From Cohnella sp. CFH 77786 (GTDB taxonomy: Bacteria; Bacillota; Bacilli; Paenibacillales; Paenibacillaceae), in contig NZ_WJIB01000013.1 of assembly GCF_019400745.1 (NCBI RefSeq), positions 62,001 through 126,000 on the forward strand: a DNA stretch of 64,000 bases, read 5' to 3'. Within the stretch, counting starts at the first letter, position 1; every line of letters starts with the position of its first letter. Positions 24,072 through 31,780 of the stretch are shown piece after piece. The notes below the pieces were generated by a model, which worked only from the letters and a program-made list of their open reading frames with translations, was not told the origin of the DNA and searched no databases. The position numbers and the translations under genes are program-made.

Positions 24072-26381
24072 TTAGAGATATGGGTTATCGTGTTTCGCTT
24101 TCAGCATGTTCCACCGTCGCTCGATCTCGGCTTCGAATTCGCGAAGCGTTTCGGCGTACTCCGGTTTGGACAGGTGTTTCGTCTTGCCCATCATCTTCAG
24201 CCAATCCGACACGGGAACCCGTTTGCCCTTCTCTTCCGGATTGTAGGTGATCGTCGTGACGCCTCTCTCCACCTCGTATAACGGGAAGAAGCACGAGTTG
24301 ACCGCGTTATCGATGATCGTAGCGCCGTCTTTATCGTCGGACAGCCAGTTGAGCGGGCACGTGATCAGGATTTTGCCGTATACCATCCCGACGTTCTGGG
24401 CGTACCATTGCGCCTTCGCCGCTTTGCGGACCAAATCCTGCGGGTTGGCTTCGCTGCCCGTGAACACATACGGAATGTTCGTTGCGGCCATGATTTGCGC
24501 AGTGTCTTTATGGTGGAACACTTTGCCGCCCTGCGCCTTGCCCACGTTGGAGGTGGACGTCCGGTGGCCGATCGGCGTGGAATACGACAGTTGAGCGCCG
24601 GTATTCATGTACCCTTCGTTATCGTACTCCAAAACGATCATCCGATGGTTGCGCAGCGCGGCGCCGATCGCGGGTCCCATACCGATGTCCATGCCGCCGT
24701 CGCCGGTGATCATCACGAACGTGAAATCATCCTTGAGCCCGAGATGGTCCAACTCGCCCCGGCGTTTGCGCTCATGGAACATCTCCACGACACCGGACAG
24801 CGTGGCCGCCCCGTTCTGGAACAGGTTATGGATATACGTCGCCTTGTGCGCGGAATACGGATACCCCGTCGTGACGACCATGGCGCAGCCGGTTTGGAAC
24901 AGCGCGACGATGTCGCCTTCAATGCCTTTGAAAAACAGCTCCAGTCCGGAGAAAATGCCGCATCCCGGACAAGCCCCGTGCCCTGGCGCGATCCGCTTGG
25001 GCTTCTTCGTGAGCGAACGCAGCGGGGGCACGCGCACGTTCAACTTTCCGGTCTCCTCGTCCGGGGTCACCGTGATCAGCCCGGTTTTGAGGTCTTCGAA
25101 CTTCATCGGCTCGAGCACGCGTTTCGGCGCTTTGGCCGGATCGCCGGGCGTATGGCCATGGTAGTCGAACGGCTTCTCCACGACCCCTTTCTCCGCCGCT
25201 TCGATCGCGAATTCGAACAGCTGAAATCCGTCTTCGGCATAGAAGTCTTTGCCGCCTAGCCCATAGATGCGACTGATCACCAACGTGTCATGGTTCCGAA
25301 ACGTTTGCAGCGCCGCTTTCACTTCCACGACCATGTTCCCGCCGTGGCCGCCGTATGAATCCGCTCGGTCGCCTACGGTAACCGCCTTGACGCCCCGCAG
25401 CGCGTCGGCGATCGCCTTCGCCGGGAAAGGGCGGATGATGTTCGGCGAAATCGAGCCGGCCTTCACGCCCTTCTCCCGCAGCTGGTCGACGACGTCCTTG
25501 ATAATTTCGGCGGACGAGTTCAGCAGGAAGACTGCGACTTCCGCGTCTTCCATCCGGTACAGGTCCAGAATCGGATAATCGCGGCCCGTCAACGCGGCGT
25601 ATTCCTTGCGGATCCGGTCGAAGACGGCTTCCGCCTTATACATGGCCATCGACTGCTGGTAGCAGTTGTTGATGTAGTCGGGCTCGTTCATGTAAGGGCC
25701 GACGGTCACGGGATTGTTCCGGTCCAGCACGTGGACGAAGCCTTCCGGCGGACGTTCGCCCACGAATTTCAGCACGTCCTCACGCTTCGCGAACGTATGG
25801 ACGCGGCGCTTCTGATGGCTGGTGAAATAGCCGTCGGACGCGACCAGCACCGGCAGCCGGACCTCGGGATCCTCCGCCAGCTTCAGCGCCATGATGTTCA
25901 TGTCGTAGACGGCTTGAGGATCGCGGCAGAGCAGAATCGGCCACCCGGTATTCAGCGCGAAGTACAGGTCGGAGTGGTCGCCGTGAATGTCGAGCGGACC
26001 GGATACGGAACGGCACACGAGGTTCATGACCATCGGGAACCGGGTTCCGGATTGGACCGGCATTTGCTCGAGCATGTACAGATAGCCGTTGGCGCTGGTC
26101 GCGTTGAATACGCGGCCCCCCGCCGTCGACGCGCCGTAACAGACGCCCGCCGAGCCGTGCTCCCCGTCGGCCGGGATGAGCACGATGTCGTGCTGCCCGT
26201 TCGCTTTCATCAAATCCAGGAACTGAGCGACCTCGGTGGACGGCGAAATCGGAAAATACCCCATGATGTGATAGTTGATCTGGTGTGCGGCGTAAGCGGC
26301 CATTTCATTGCCGGACTCGTAGACGATGCGCTGCTCCACGGTGCCCGCGGAGCCCATCTCCTTGCGAATGTCGATCGCCAT
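24072..26381 (-). CDS. 2-oxoacid:ferredoxin oxidoreductase, fused alpha and beta subunits
   Basis: This 769-residue fusion has the alpha part first: the pyrimidine-binding motif YFPISPSTE at about 42-50 and a transketolase C-terminal-like segment up to about 420. The beta part follows, with HGACPGCG at about 470 (cluster ligands) and the thiamine-diphosphate motif GDGGMDIGMG at about 563. The enzyme oxidises a 2-oxoacid with CoA to acyl-CoA and CO2 and reduces ferredoxin; the substrate (pyruvate or another oxoacid) is not decided here. It follows the gamma/delta gene by 40 bases. The ATG is preceded by AAGGAGAGGGG. Confidence 0.9.
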   Translation of the reverse strand: MAIDIRKEMGSAGTVEQRIVYESGNEMAAYAAHQINYHIMGYFPISPSTEVAQFLDLMKANGQHDIVLIPADGEHGSAGVCYGASTAGGRVFNATSANGYLYMLEQMPVQSGTRFPMVMNLVCRSVSGPLDIHGDHSDLYFALNTGWPILLCRDPQAVYDMNIMALKLAEDPEVRLPVLVASDGYFTSHQKRRVHTFAKREDVLKFVGERPPEGFVHVLDRNNPVTVGPYMNEPDYINNCYQQSMAMYKAEAVFDRIRKEYAALTGRDYPILDLYRMEDAEVAVFLLNSSAEIIKDVVDQLREKGVKAGSISPNIIRPFPAKAIADALRGVKAVTVGDRADSYGGHGGNMVVEVKAALQTFRNHDTLVISRIYGLGGKDFYAEDGFQLFEFAIEAAEKGVVEKPFDYHGHTPGDPAKAPKRVLEPMKFEDLKTGLITVTPDEETGKLNVRVPPLRSLTKKPKRIAPGHGACPGCGIFSGLELFFKGIEGDIVALFQTGCAMVVTTGYPYSAHKATYIHNLFQNGAATLSGVVEMFHERKRRGELDHLGLKDDFTFVMITGDGGMDIGMGPAIGAALRNHRMIVLEYDNEGYMNTGAQLSYSTPIGHRTSTSNVGKAQGGKVFHHKDTAQIMAATNIPYVFTGSEANPQDLVRKAAKAQWYAQNVGMVYGKILITCPLNWLSDDKDGATIIDNAVNSCFFPLYEVERGVTTITYNPEEKGKRVPVSDWLKMMGKTKHLSKPEYAETLREFEAEIERRWNMLKAKHDNPYL

Positions 26382-26421
26382 TGTGCCATTCCCCTCTCCT
26401 TATCCCATGACAGGTATCTGA

Positions 26422-27426
26422 TCAGAGCGCCAGATGGAACCGATGGGCCACCCGGTGGCTTTCCGCGTATCCTTCTTCCTCCAACTCGCTTTGCAGAGCT
26501 TCGGTCGGACAAGCTTGCACGCATTTCAAGCAGCCTTTGCAATACTGATAGTCAATGCCTTGCAGGAACATCTGGGGACGGCCCTTCTTGTCCGGCAGCT
26601 CTTCCCAGACAAAGCAGAAATCGGGGCACACGTTATCGCAGGCCGCGCAATGGATGCACTTCTCGTCGTCGAAATGAGGCATTTTGCCCGCGCGTGAGAT
26701 GCTGAGATCCTTCAGGATGCTGTTGCCGGGATTCGTGATGGTGCCGCCGATCGGCTGGGTTTCGTAGCCGAGAACGGGCGTGTCCATCCGGACGTAATCC
26801 GGCATTCGGTCCCCGTCGGCCAGCGCGAACGTCTGGAACTTCACTTCGTCGTATCCGCGCTGGAACGTGTTCAGCGCCGGCTGCACCGCTCCCGGATATT
26901 TCTTCTCCAGCGACTTGCGGACGACGCCTTTCATGAACTCGGGATCCAGGAAACCGCACAGACGGAACAGCCCGCCAAGCATCGCCATGTTCACCCGGTT
27001 GTTCTCTTCGAGCGAGATCCCCGTCGCGTCCACCACCGCGATGACTCCGCCTTTCAGCTTCAGCTGCTCCTTTAGCTGCTCCGGGGTCTTCTTCGAGTTC
27101 ACGAGGACGATGCTGTCCTCGTAGATTCCGGAAATCACGTTAACCGTCTTGGACAGGTTTTCGTGGAAAATGCCGACGACATGAGGCCGCTCGACCGGGG
27201 AGGTATCGCGGATTCTGGCGTCGGTGTCGCAGAAGCGGATATGCGCCTTAACGGGAGAACCTTTCTTTTCCGATCCGTAAGAGCTGAAACTGACGCCGTT
27301 TAAGCCTACGCCCATGACGCCGGCCTCGGCCAGCATTTTGCCGGCCAGATTGGCCCCGAGCCCGCCGATCGATTCCAGCCGGATTTCAAAAAAGCCGAGT
27401 TCGTTGACTTTAGGTAACTGCACCAT
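26422..27426 (-). CDS. 2-oxoacid:ferredoxin oxidoreductase, fused gamma and delta subunits
   Basis: A 334-residue protein. The N-terminal two thirds are the gamma domain that binds CoA (RLESIGGLGANLAGKMLAEA, then SYGSEKKGSPVKAHIRF). The C-terminal part is a two-cluster ferredoxin domain with CIHCAACDNVCPDFC and CKGCLKCVQACP, ligands for two [4Fe-4S] clusters. With the next gene it gives a complete two-polypeptide enzyme. AAAGGGG lies 12 bases before the ATG. The promoter probably lies in the AT-rich segment at about 27470-27520; no FNR, Rex or ResD site was convincing. Confidence 0.9.
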   Translation of the reverse strand: MVQLPKVNELGFFEIRLESIGGLGANLAGKMLAEAGVMGVGLNGVSFSSYGSEKKGSPVKAHIRFCDTDARIRDTSPVERPHVVGIFHENLSKTVNVISGIYEDSIVLVNSKKTPEQLKEQLKLKGGVIAVVDATGISLEENNRVNMAMLGGLFRLCGFLDPEFMKGVVRKSLEKKYPGAVQPALNTFQRGYDEVKFQTFALADGDRMPDYVRMDTPVLGYETQPIGGTITNPGNSILKDLSISRAGKMPHFDDEKCIHCAACDNVCPDFCFVWEELPDKKGRPQMFLQGIDYQYCKGCLKCVQACPTEALQSELEEEGYAESHRVAHRFHLAL

Positions 27427-27568
27427 GCTGCCTGTCGACCCCTTTCTGGATTAAAGTAGCGTCGATTGCGGTATAGTGTGCAATTTTGAAATATTAATAA
27501 TTTCGAGATTATTTGCAAAATTCCTGCACCGTAGCGGAAAAAACGGCAAACGCTTTCTTCGCGTTCCC

Positions 27569-28483
27569 TTAAGCGGAGAGACTGCTTTGCAAACGCTGGA
27601 GCTCCTTCCATCCGATCAGCCGGATCTGTTCCTGGCGAAGCACAGATTTGACGTCGGGATCCGTCCAGAACGACCGTTCCATCCCCCTCTTCTCCGGATG
27701 CTGATGGAACGACTTCAATTCGTCGGTCAAGCGGGCAGGATGCGCGATCCATTCCGTCACGCCGGGCAGTAGCCCGCGCAGCAATGCAATGCCTTCCGCC
27801 TTGACGTCGTCGTATGTTTCGCCGGGAAGCAGCCGATATTCGGGACCCGTGACGTAATCGGGCAGCACGATGCCATAGTCTTCGGCTTGTCGGGCACGGA
27901 TTTTGGCTCTCTCCAGCATCTCTTGCGGAATCTGCCGCCCGCCGACGGGAATCAGCTTCCTCGGCAGACGGAACGGGAGGCCGTAGCGGGCGCATACCTC
28001 GAACGCGACATGCAGGAGATCGCGTCCTGTAGCCAGTCCGTACAAGCTTCCCAGATGGTTGTCGGCATGCGTCAAAGCAAGGCCGCTGCGAAGCGCCGCT
28101 TCCGTCTGGGCGATCAATTCGAACCGGACTTCCTCCGGGTCCGCTCGACGCTCCACTTCCTCAGAGGTCAAGGGAAACCACCCGTCCTTGCCGCACAGCG
28201 ACTCGGCAGGACGGGAACGGACGAGCGGCCCCCACCGATAAGCCGGCCATTCGCTCGTCAGTGTCCAATGGACGCCGATGTCGGCGTCCGGCAGCGAGGC
28301 GGCCTTGGCTGCGGCATCGGACGACCATGGACAATTCATCATGACGGTAGCGGACGAAACCGCACCCTCCACCAGCAAATCGAGCACCCCGTCGTTCACG
28401 GAACGGGATAGGCCGAAATCGTCCGCGTTCACGATGAGCAGCTTTTCCTCCTTGCCGTATCCGAGCCTTTCCGACGTGTTCAT
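27569..28483 (-). CDS. ChbG/HpnK (YdjC) family carbohydrate deacetylase
   Basis: About 304 residues with the YdjC metal-site residues: NADDFGLS (Asp) near residue 20, GVHWTLTS (His), and THADNHLG (His/His), plus WIAHPARLTDE late in the chain. The family removes acetyl groups from chitooligosaccharides or hopanoid-linked sugars in a metal-dependent way. The frame is open 40 codons upstream, but AGGAGGCGGTACGC before the ATG at 28483 fixes the start. It is transcribed away from the MOSC terminator and appears monocistronic. Confidence 0.85.
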   Translation of the reverse strand: MNTSERLGYGKEEKLLIVNADDFGLSRSVNDGVLDLLVEGAVSSATVMMNCPWSSDAAAKAASLPDADIGVHWTLTSEWPAYRWGPLVRSRPAESLCGKDGWFPLTSEEVERRADPEEVRFELIAQTEAALRSGLALTHADNHLGSLYGLATGRDLLHVAFEVCARYGLPFRLPRKLIPVGGRQIPQEMLERAKIRARQAEDYGIVLPDYVTGPEYRLLPGETYDDVKAEGIALLRGLLPGVTEWIAHPARLTDELKSFHQHPEKRGMERSFWTDPDVKSVLRQEQIRLIGWKELQRLQSSLSA

Positions 28484-28572
28484 GCGTACCGCCTCCTTGC
28501 TACATTGTATGACGCGGGACTTCCGGCTTTGCCAAGCGGATAGCGGAATGCCAATATCCCCAAAAAGGACAT

Positions 28573-28597
28573 AAAAAAGAGCGCCCCTCGGAAGCGC
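28573..28597 (-). terminator. Terminator of the MOSC gene
   Basis: Read on the minus strand, GCGCTTC, a CGA loop and GGGGCGC (two G-T pairs) are followed by TCTTTTTTATG. It lies about 65 bases after the MOSC stop. Confidence 0.65.
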
Positions 28598-28659
28598 CCT
28601 CAACTGCTTGTGATGACATATCGTTCATTTTCTACGCCACGCCGCCGGTCACGACCAGC

Positions 28660-29340
28660 TCAGCCTCCCGCCTGCAATCTCGCCAACCGGCTCTCCAGCG
28701 AGTCGATCCAAGCGCCGGCCAGTACATCCTTTAAATCCAGCAGCTTGCGAATGCCGGCCATATCGTGCTTGTCCGTATGCATGATCCGGTTCGCTTCCGC
28801 GACGGTCACGCCCGCCGCGTGGCTCTCTTCCAGCTCGAGCGGGTCGCCCGCCCGGACTTCACCAGGTTCCAACACGCGGAGATAGAATCCGGTCGCTCCG
28901 CTGCGGATCACCAGGTCGGGCAGCTCGCCCAGCCCCCACTTCATGGCCAGCTTCCAACAAGGAACGCGCGGTTGGCTGATCTGCACGACGGCCGATCCGA
29001 CCCGGAACACGTCGCCGATGCGCACGTCTTTCTCGTACAACCGGTCCACCGTCAAATTTTCGCCGAACGCTCCGAACGGCATTTCACGCCCCAGCACTTG
29101 CTCCCAATGCGGAAAATGGACGCGGCTGTAAACGCAGATCGCCTTGTCCGGACCTCCGTGATGCACCTGGTCGGCCACTTCGTCCCCCGAGACGCCTTGC
29201 GGACTGACGCGGACCGCCCCGTCAACCCGGTGCTTATGAATGCCCGTCACCGCCTCTTTCCCTCGATAAATGGCCGTTTCCGCACGCCCCGTGTTGACTG
29301 ACACGATCGGGACGTCATATGTACGTGCGGTCTGGGTCAC
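28660..29340 (-). CDS. MOSC domain protein (YiiM-like)
   Basis: This 226-residue protein has the MOSC core, including VHHGGPDKAICVY, GENLTVD and the conserved cysteine in QPRVPCWKLAMKWG (about residue 130). A 3-alpha type helical tail follows (AEANRIMHTDKHDMAGIRKLLD). YiiM-type proteins use a molybdenum cofactor to reduce N-hydroxylated compounds such as 6-hydroxylaminopurine. The start is GTG with GGAGGG seven bases upstream. No molybdopterin biosynthesis genes occur in this window. Confidence 0.88.
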   Translation of the reverse strand: MTQTARTYDVPIVSVNTGRAETAIYRGKEAVTGIHKHRVDGAVRVSPQGVSGDEVADQVHHGGPDKAICVYSRVHFPHWEQVLGREMPFGAFGENLTVDRLYEKDVRIGDVFRVGSAVVQISQPRVPCWKLAMKWGLGELPDLVIRSGATGFYLRVLEPGEVRAGDPLELEESHAAGVTVAEANRIMHTDKHDMAGIRKLLDLKDVLAGAWIDSLESRLARLQAGG

Positions 29341-29419
29341 CGCAATCCCTCCATCCGCTCCGAATAACCTTCCAATTATTTCGCCACGCTATAGGAAACC
29401 CGCGAAAGGAGGATCCACG

Positions 29420-29560
29420 ATGACCTCATCCAAACGCCGCCGGGAAAACCAATGGAAAAGCCGCAAGCAGGCGCAGAACCCTCACGGCAAAGTGCCATCG
29501 CTCCACGGCCTCGCGAACGACGCCGATCCGGAAGGCAAGCCGGACCCGGCGAATCTGTAA
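29420..29560 (+). CDS. Small basic hypothetical protein, 46 aa
   Basis: The sequence begins MTSSKRRRENQWKSRKQ and ends DPEGKPDPANL. It is strongly basic at the N-terminus and Asp/Pro-rich at the C-terminus. The reason to call it is an ideal ribosome site, AAAGGAGG, seven bases before the ATG. It stops six bases before the convergent ABC ATPase stop. The size and composition resemble many small spore or nucleic-acid-associated proteins, but no family is recognised. Confidence 0.65.
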   Translation: MTSSKRRRENQWKSRKQAQNPHGKVPSLHGLANDADPEGKPDPANL

Positions 29561-29566
29561 CGGTGA

Positions 29567-30295
29567 CTACGCCAGACGGAGTTTCTCCGCGGCGGTAAGG
29601 CGTCTGCCTCTCACCTGCAACACGAGCCTGCCCTCCTGCAGGCCCCAGATTTCATCGGCGAATTTCTCCGCGAGCTCCAGCCGGTGAAGGGCGGCCACGA
29701 TGGTCGCTCCTTTCTCCGCGCACAATTTCTTGAGCGTGGCCATCAGCTCTTCCGAAGAATGCGGATCGAGGCCGGACACCGGCTCGTCCGCGAAGACCAA
29801 GCGGGCGCCGTGCACGAGCGCGCGGGCGATGGCCACACGCTGGCGCTCCCCTCCGCTCAGCTTCTCCGCCTGGCGGTGCGCATGGCCCAGCAAGCCGACC
29901 GTCTCGAGCATATCCATGCCGCCCATATAATCGTCGCTGCGGACCATTCCCGTTATCCTGCGCCATAACGGAGTCTGTTCGGCGTTTCCGATCAGCACGT
30001 TTTTCAGCGCCGATTTCTTCTCGAGCAGGAGCGGCTTTTGCTCCAGATACGCGATTTGACGCCGGAACTTCAGCTTGGCCGCGAATCCCGCCTTCAGAAT
30101 GTCCGTGCCGTCCACTTTGTATTCCCCGGCGGACCATCGGTCTCGCAGCGCCAGGCAGCGGAGCAGGGCGGATTTGCCGCTCCCGCTCGCGCCCGCCACG
30201 GCCACGAACGTGCCGGGCTCCAGCCTGGCTCCGATGCCGTCCAGAATCGTTTTGCCTTCGGGAAGCTTGCGGGTCAATCCGTGAATGATGATCAT
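29567..30295 (-). CDS. Orphan ABC transporter ATP-binding protein (PhnC-like)
   Basis: A 242-residue ATPase with Walker A GASGSGKSA (note the final Ala in place of Ser/Thr-Thr), signature LSGGERQR, Walker B LVFADEPVSGLD and the switch histidine in VAALHRLEL. It resembles phosphonate-type ATPases (PhnC), but no permease or binding-protein gene is adjacent. ATG at 30295 gives a natural start; GGAG lies 12 bases upstream, rather far. It is divergent from the LexA-controlled 76-aa gene, with about 140 bases between the two starts. Confidence 0.85.
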   Translation of the reverse strand: MIIIHGLTRKLPEGKTILDGIGARLEPGTFVAVAGASGSGKSALLRCLALRDRWSAGEYKVDGTDILKAGFAAKLKFRRQIAYLEQKPLLLEKKSALKNVLIGNAEQTPLWRRITGMVRSDDYMGGMDMLETVGLLGHAHRQAEKLSGGERQRVAIARALVHGARLVFADEPVSGLDPHSSEELMATLKKLCAEKGATIVAALHRLELAEKFADEIWGLQEGRLVLQVRGRRLTAAEKLRLA

Positions 30296-30357
30296 CGAGA
30301 GGGCGGACTCCTTTTTGGAAAACAAGATAAATCTAGTTTATTTCATTCCGAAACGCC

Positions 30358-30406
30358 TTTCCATACGAACAAATGTTTGCTATAATGGAAACAGGAACAA
30401 ACGTTC
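30358..30406 (+). promoter_or_regulatory. SigA promoter with two LexA (SOS) boxes, ahead of the 76-aa gene
   Basis: The -35 is TTTCCA (30358-30363), then 17 bases and the -10 TATAAT (30381-30386). CGAACAAATGTTTG (core 30367-30378) fills the spacer and GAACAAACGTTC (30395-30406) follows the -10. Both match the Bacillus LexA consensus. The arrangement is almost the same as at 17772-17819, including box positions relative to the -10. Confidence 0.82.
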
Positions 30407-30436
30407 CTACTAAGTTGGCTAAGGTGGGATGATGGC

Positions 30437-30667
30437 ATGGTGAACAGCGAACATTTCCGTTATTTGGAACCTTCTAAGGGATCCAGACCGTCAAAGGATT
30501 TGACCTTCAAATTTTACACCGACGGCAAATTGGAGATCATCGACAACGATACGGGGCATACGATGAACCCCCGGGAATTGACCGGGGGCAGCTACGACTT
30601 CTATGTCCGGCAGCGGCTGGCGCTGATCAAGCGGGACTTGCAATCGAAGATCGCCAAATACGCATGA
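30437..30667 (+). CDS. Hypothetical 76-aa protein, probably SOS-induced
   Basis: Not recognised. The protein is hydrophilic, with a likely beta-hairpin (LTFKFYTDGKLEIIDNDTG) followed by a basic helix (YDFYVRQRLALIKRDLQSKI). There is no LysM or membrane segment, so it is not a YneA-type division inhibitor. AAGGTGGG precedes the ATG. The double-LexA promoter lies 31 bases upstream of the start. Its transcript has no hairpin until 30841-30870 and so would run antisense through the 45-aa gene. Confidence 0.75.
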   Translation: MVNSEHFRYLEPSKGSRPSKDLTFKFYTDGKLEIIDNDTGHTMNPRELTGGSYDFYVRQRLALIKRDLQSKIAKYA

Positions 30668-30688
30668 TTGTCCCGCATGTCCCGCATG

Positions 30689-30826
30689 CTAAGGCAAGTT
30701 CTTGTTGATCTTGTTCAGACTGGCCGGGTAACGCGCCATCTTGTTCAGGGCCACCTTCGGCGCTTGGGCTTTGAATCGCGATTCGTTCCGCTGGTCGTCC
30801 GCTTTCGTGCTTCTATTAACGGGCAT
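30689..30826 (-). CDS. Small basic hypothetical protein, 45 aa, antisense to the 76-aa gene's 3' region
   Basis: The product begins MPVNRSTKADDQRNES and ends SLNKINKNLP, is rich in Lys, Arg and Asn, and has no known family. It is called because GGGAGGTGAGCGT, a near-perfect ribosome site, stands directly before the ATG. The frame is open further upstream, but no better start exists. The hairpin that ends the opposite transcript overlies its leader, just above the ribosome site. Confidence 0.55.
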   Translation of the reverse strand: MPVNRSTKADDQRNESRFKAQAPKVALNKMARYPASLNKINKNLP

Positions 30827-30840
30827 ACGCTCACCTCCCG

Positions 30841-30870
30841 CCCTTCCTGCACGGGAAGGGTTTTTCTTTA
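30841..30870 (+). terminator. Rho-independent terminator of the 76-aa gene transcript
   Basis: CCCTTCC (30841-30847) pairs with GGAAGGG (30854-30860), followed by TTTTTCTTTA. It is correctly oriented for the plus strand and lies 174 bases after the 76-aa stop. Confidence 0.7.
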
Positions 30871-30960
30871 TAGCTTTCCTCGTTCGCCTCATTTACAAAC
30901 CCGATTTCCCAAGGGATAATGGGAAGAACCGAACTTCCATGAAGCAGGAGAACCGATCCG

Positions 30961-31743
30961 ATGAAACAAACTTTACTCTTCGACTTGGACGACACGCTGA
31001 TCTACTGCAACAAATATTTTCACCTGATCCTGGAGCAGTTCGCCGACGAGATGACAGACTGGTTCGAACCCCATGGCATCTCCCGGGACGAAATCCTGCG
31101 CAAGCAGACGGAGATCGATATCGCGGGCGTTCAGGTACTCGGATTCAAGGGGGACCATTTTCCCCACTCGTTCGTCGAAACCTACCGTTATTTCCATCAT
31201 TTGACCGGGCGGCCTTCCTCGGAGCGGGAAGAACGGTTGCTCCTGAAGCTCGGATTCAGCGTATACGAGCTGGAGGTCGAGCCCTATCCGCACATGAACG
31301 AGACGCTCGAGCAACTGGCCGGTGAAGGCCACGACCTGCATCTATACACCGGAGGCGATCGGAAGATCCAGCTGAACAAAATCGAACGGATGGACCTCAA
31401 ACGGTATTTCGGGGATCGAATCTACATCCGGCAGCACAAGAACACGGAAGCGTTGGAGCAAATCCTCCGGGAAGGCTCCTTCGACCGGTCAGCCACCTGG
31501 ATGATCGGCAATTCCTTGCGAACCGACGTGCTCCCCGCTCTGCAATGCGGAATCAACTCCGTCTATTTGAAGCAGGAAGGCGAATGGACTTACAACGTCG
31601 TGCCGATCGAGGAGGCGCAGCCCTCCGGCGCTTTCTTGACGCTTCATGAGCTCGCGGAGGTACCTCCCGCCATCCGGCAATATTTGATGAGGAGCTCAGG
31701 TCCGCACGTCTCCTCCAGCCCAACTGTGAAAAAACCGTCCTGA
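30961..31743 (+). CDS. HAD superfamily hydrolase
   Basis: A 260-residue phosphatase-type protein. Motif I is FDLDDTLIY (both aspartates present, residues 7-15), motif II is HLYTGGD, the lysine lies around KIQLNKIERMDLKRYF and motif III is WMIGNSLRTDVLPALQCG. A cap domain is inserted after motif I. Family members hydrolyse small phosphorylated metabolites; the substrate is unknown. GGAGAA precedes the ATG by about 12 bases. A strong terminator overlaps its stop. Confidence 0.87.
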   Translation: MKQTLLFDLDDTLIYCNKYFHLILEQFADEMTDWFEPHGISRDEILRKQTEIDIAGVQVLGFKGDHFPHSFVETYRYFHHLTGRPSSEREERLLLKLGFSVYELEVEPYPHMNETLEQLAGEGHDLHLYTGGDRKIQLNKIERMDLKRYFGDRIYIRQHKNTEALEQILREGSFDRSATWMIGNSLRTDVLPALQCGINSVYLKQEGEWTYNVVPIEEAQPSGAFLTLHELAEVPPAIRQYLMRSSGPHVSSSPTVKKPS

Positions 31744-31770
31744 GCCTCCATGGCTCCGGACGGTTTTTTT
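31729..31770. terminator. Strong bidirectional terminator
   Basis: AAAAAACCGTCC pairs with GGACGGTTTTTT, with an inner GAGCC/GGCTC stem. A-runs and T-runs flank the stem on both sides. The HAD stop codon lies inside the stem. Confidence 0.85.
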
Positions 31771-31780
31771 TCTCCTATGA

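Noticed and set aside
27427-27568. FNR, Rex or ResD site ahead of the oxidoreductase operon
   Set aside because: The AT-rich GAAATATTAATAATTTC stretch is nearly symmetric but fits none of these consensus sites.
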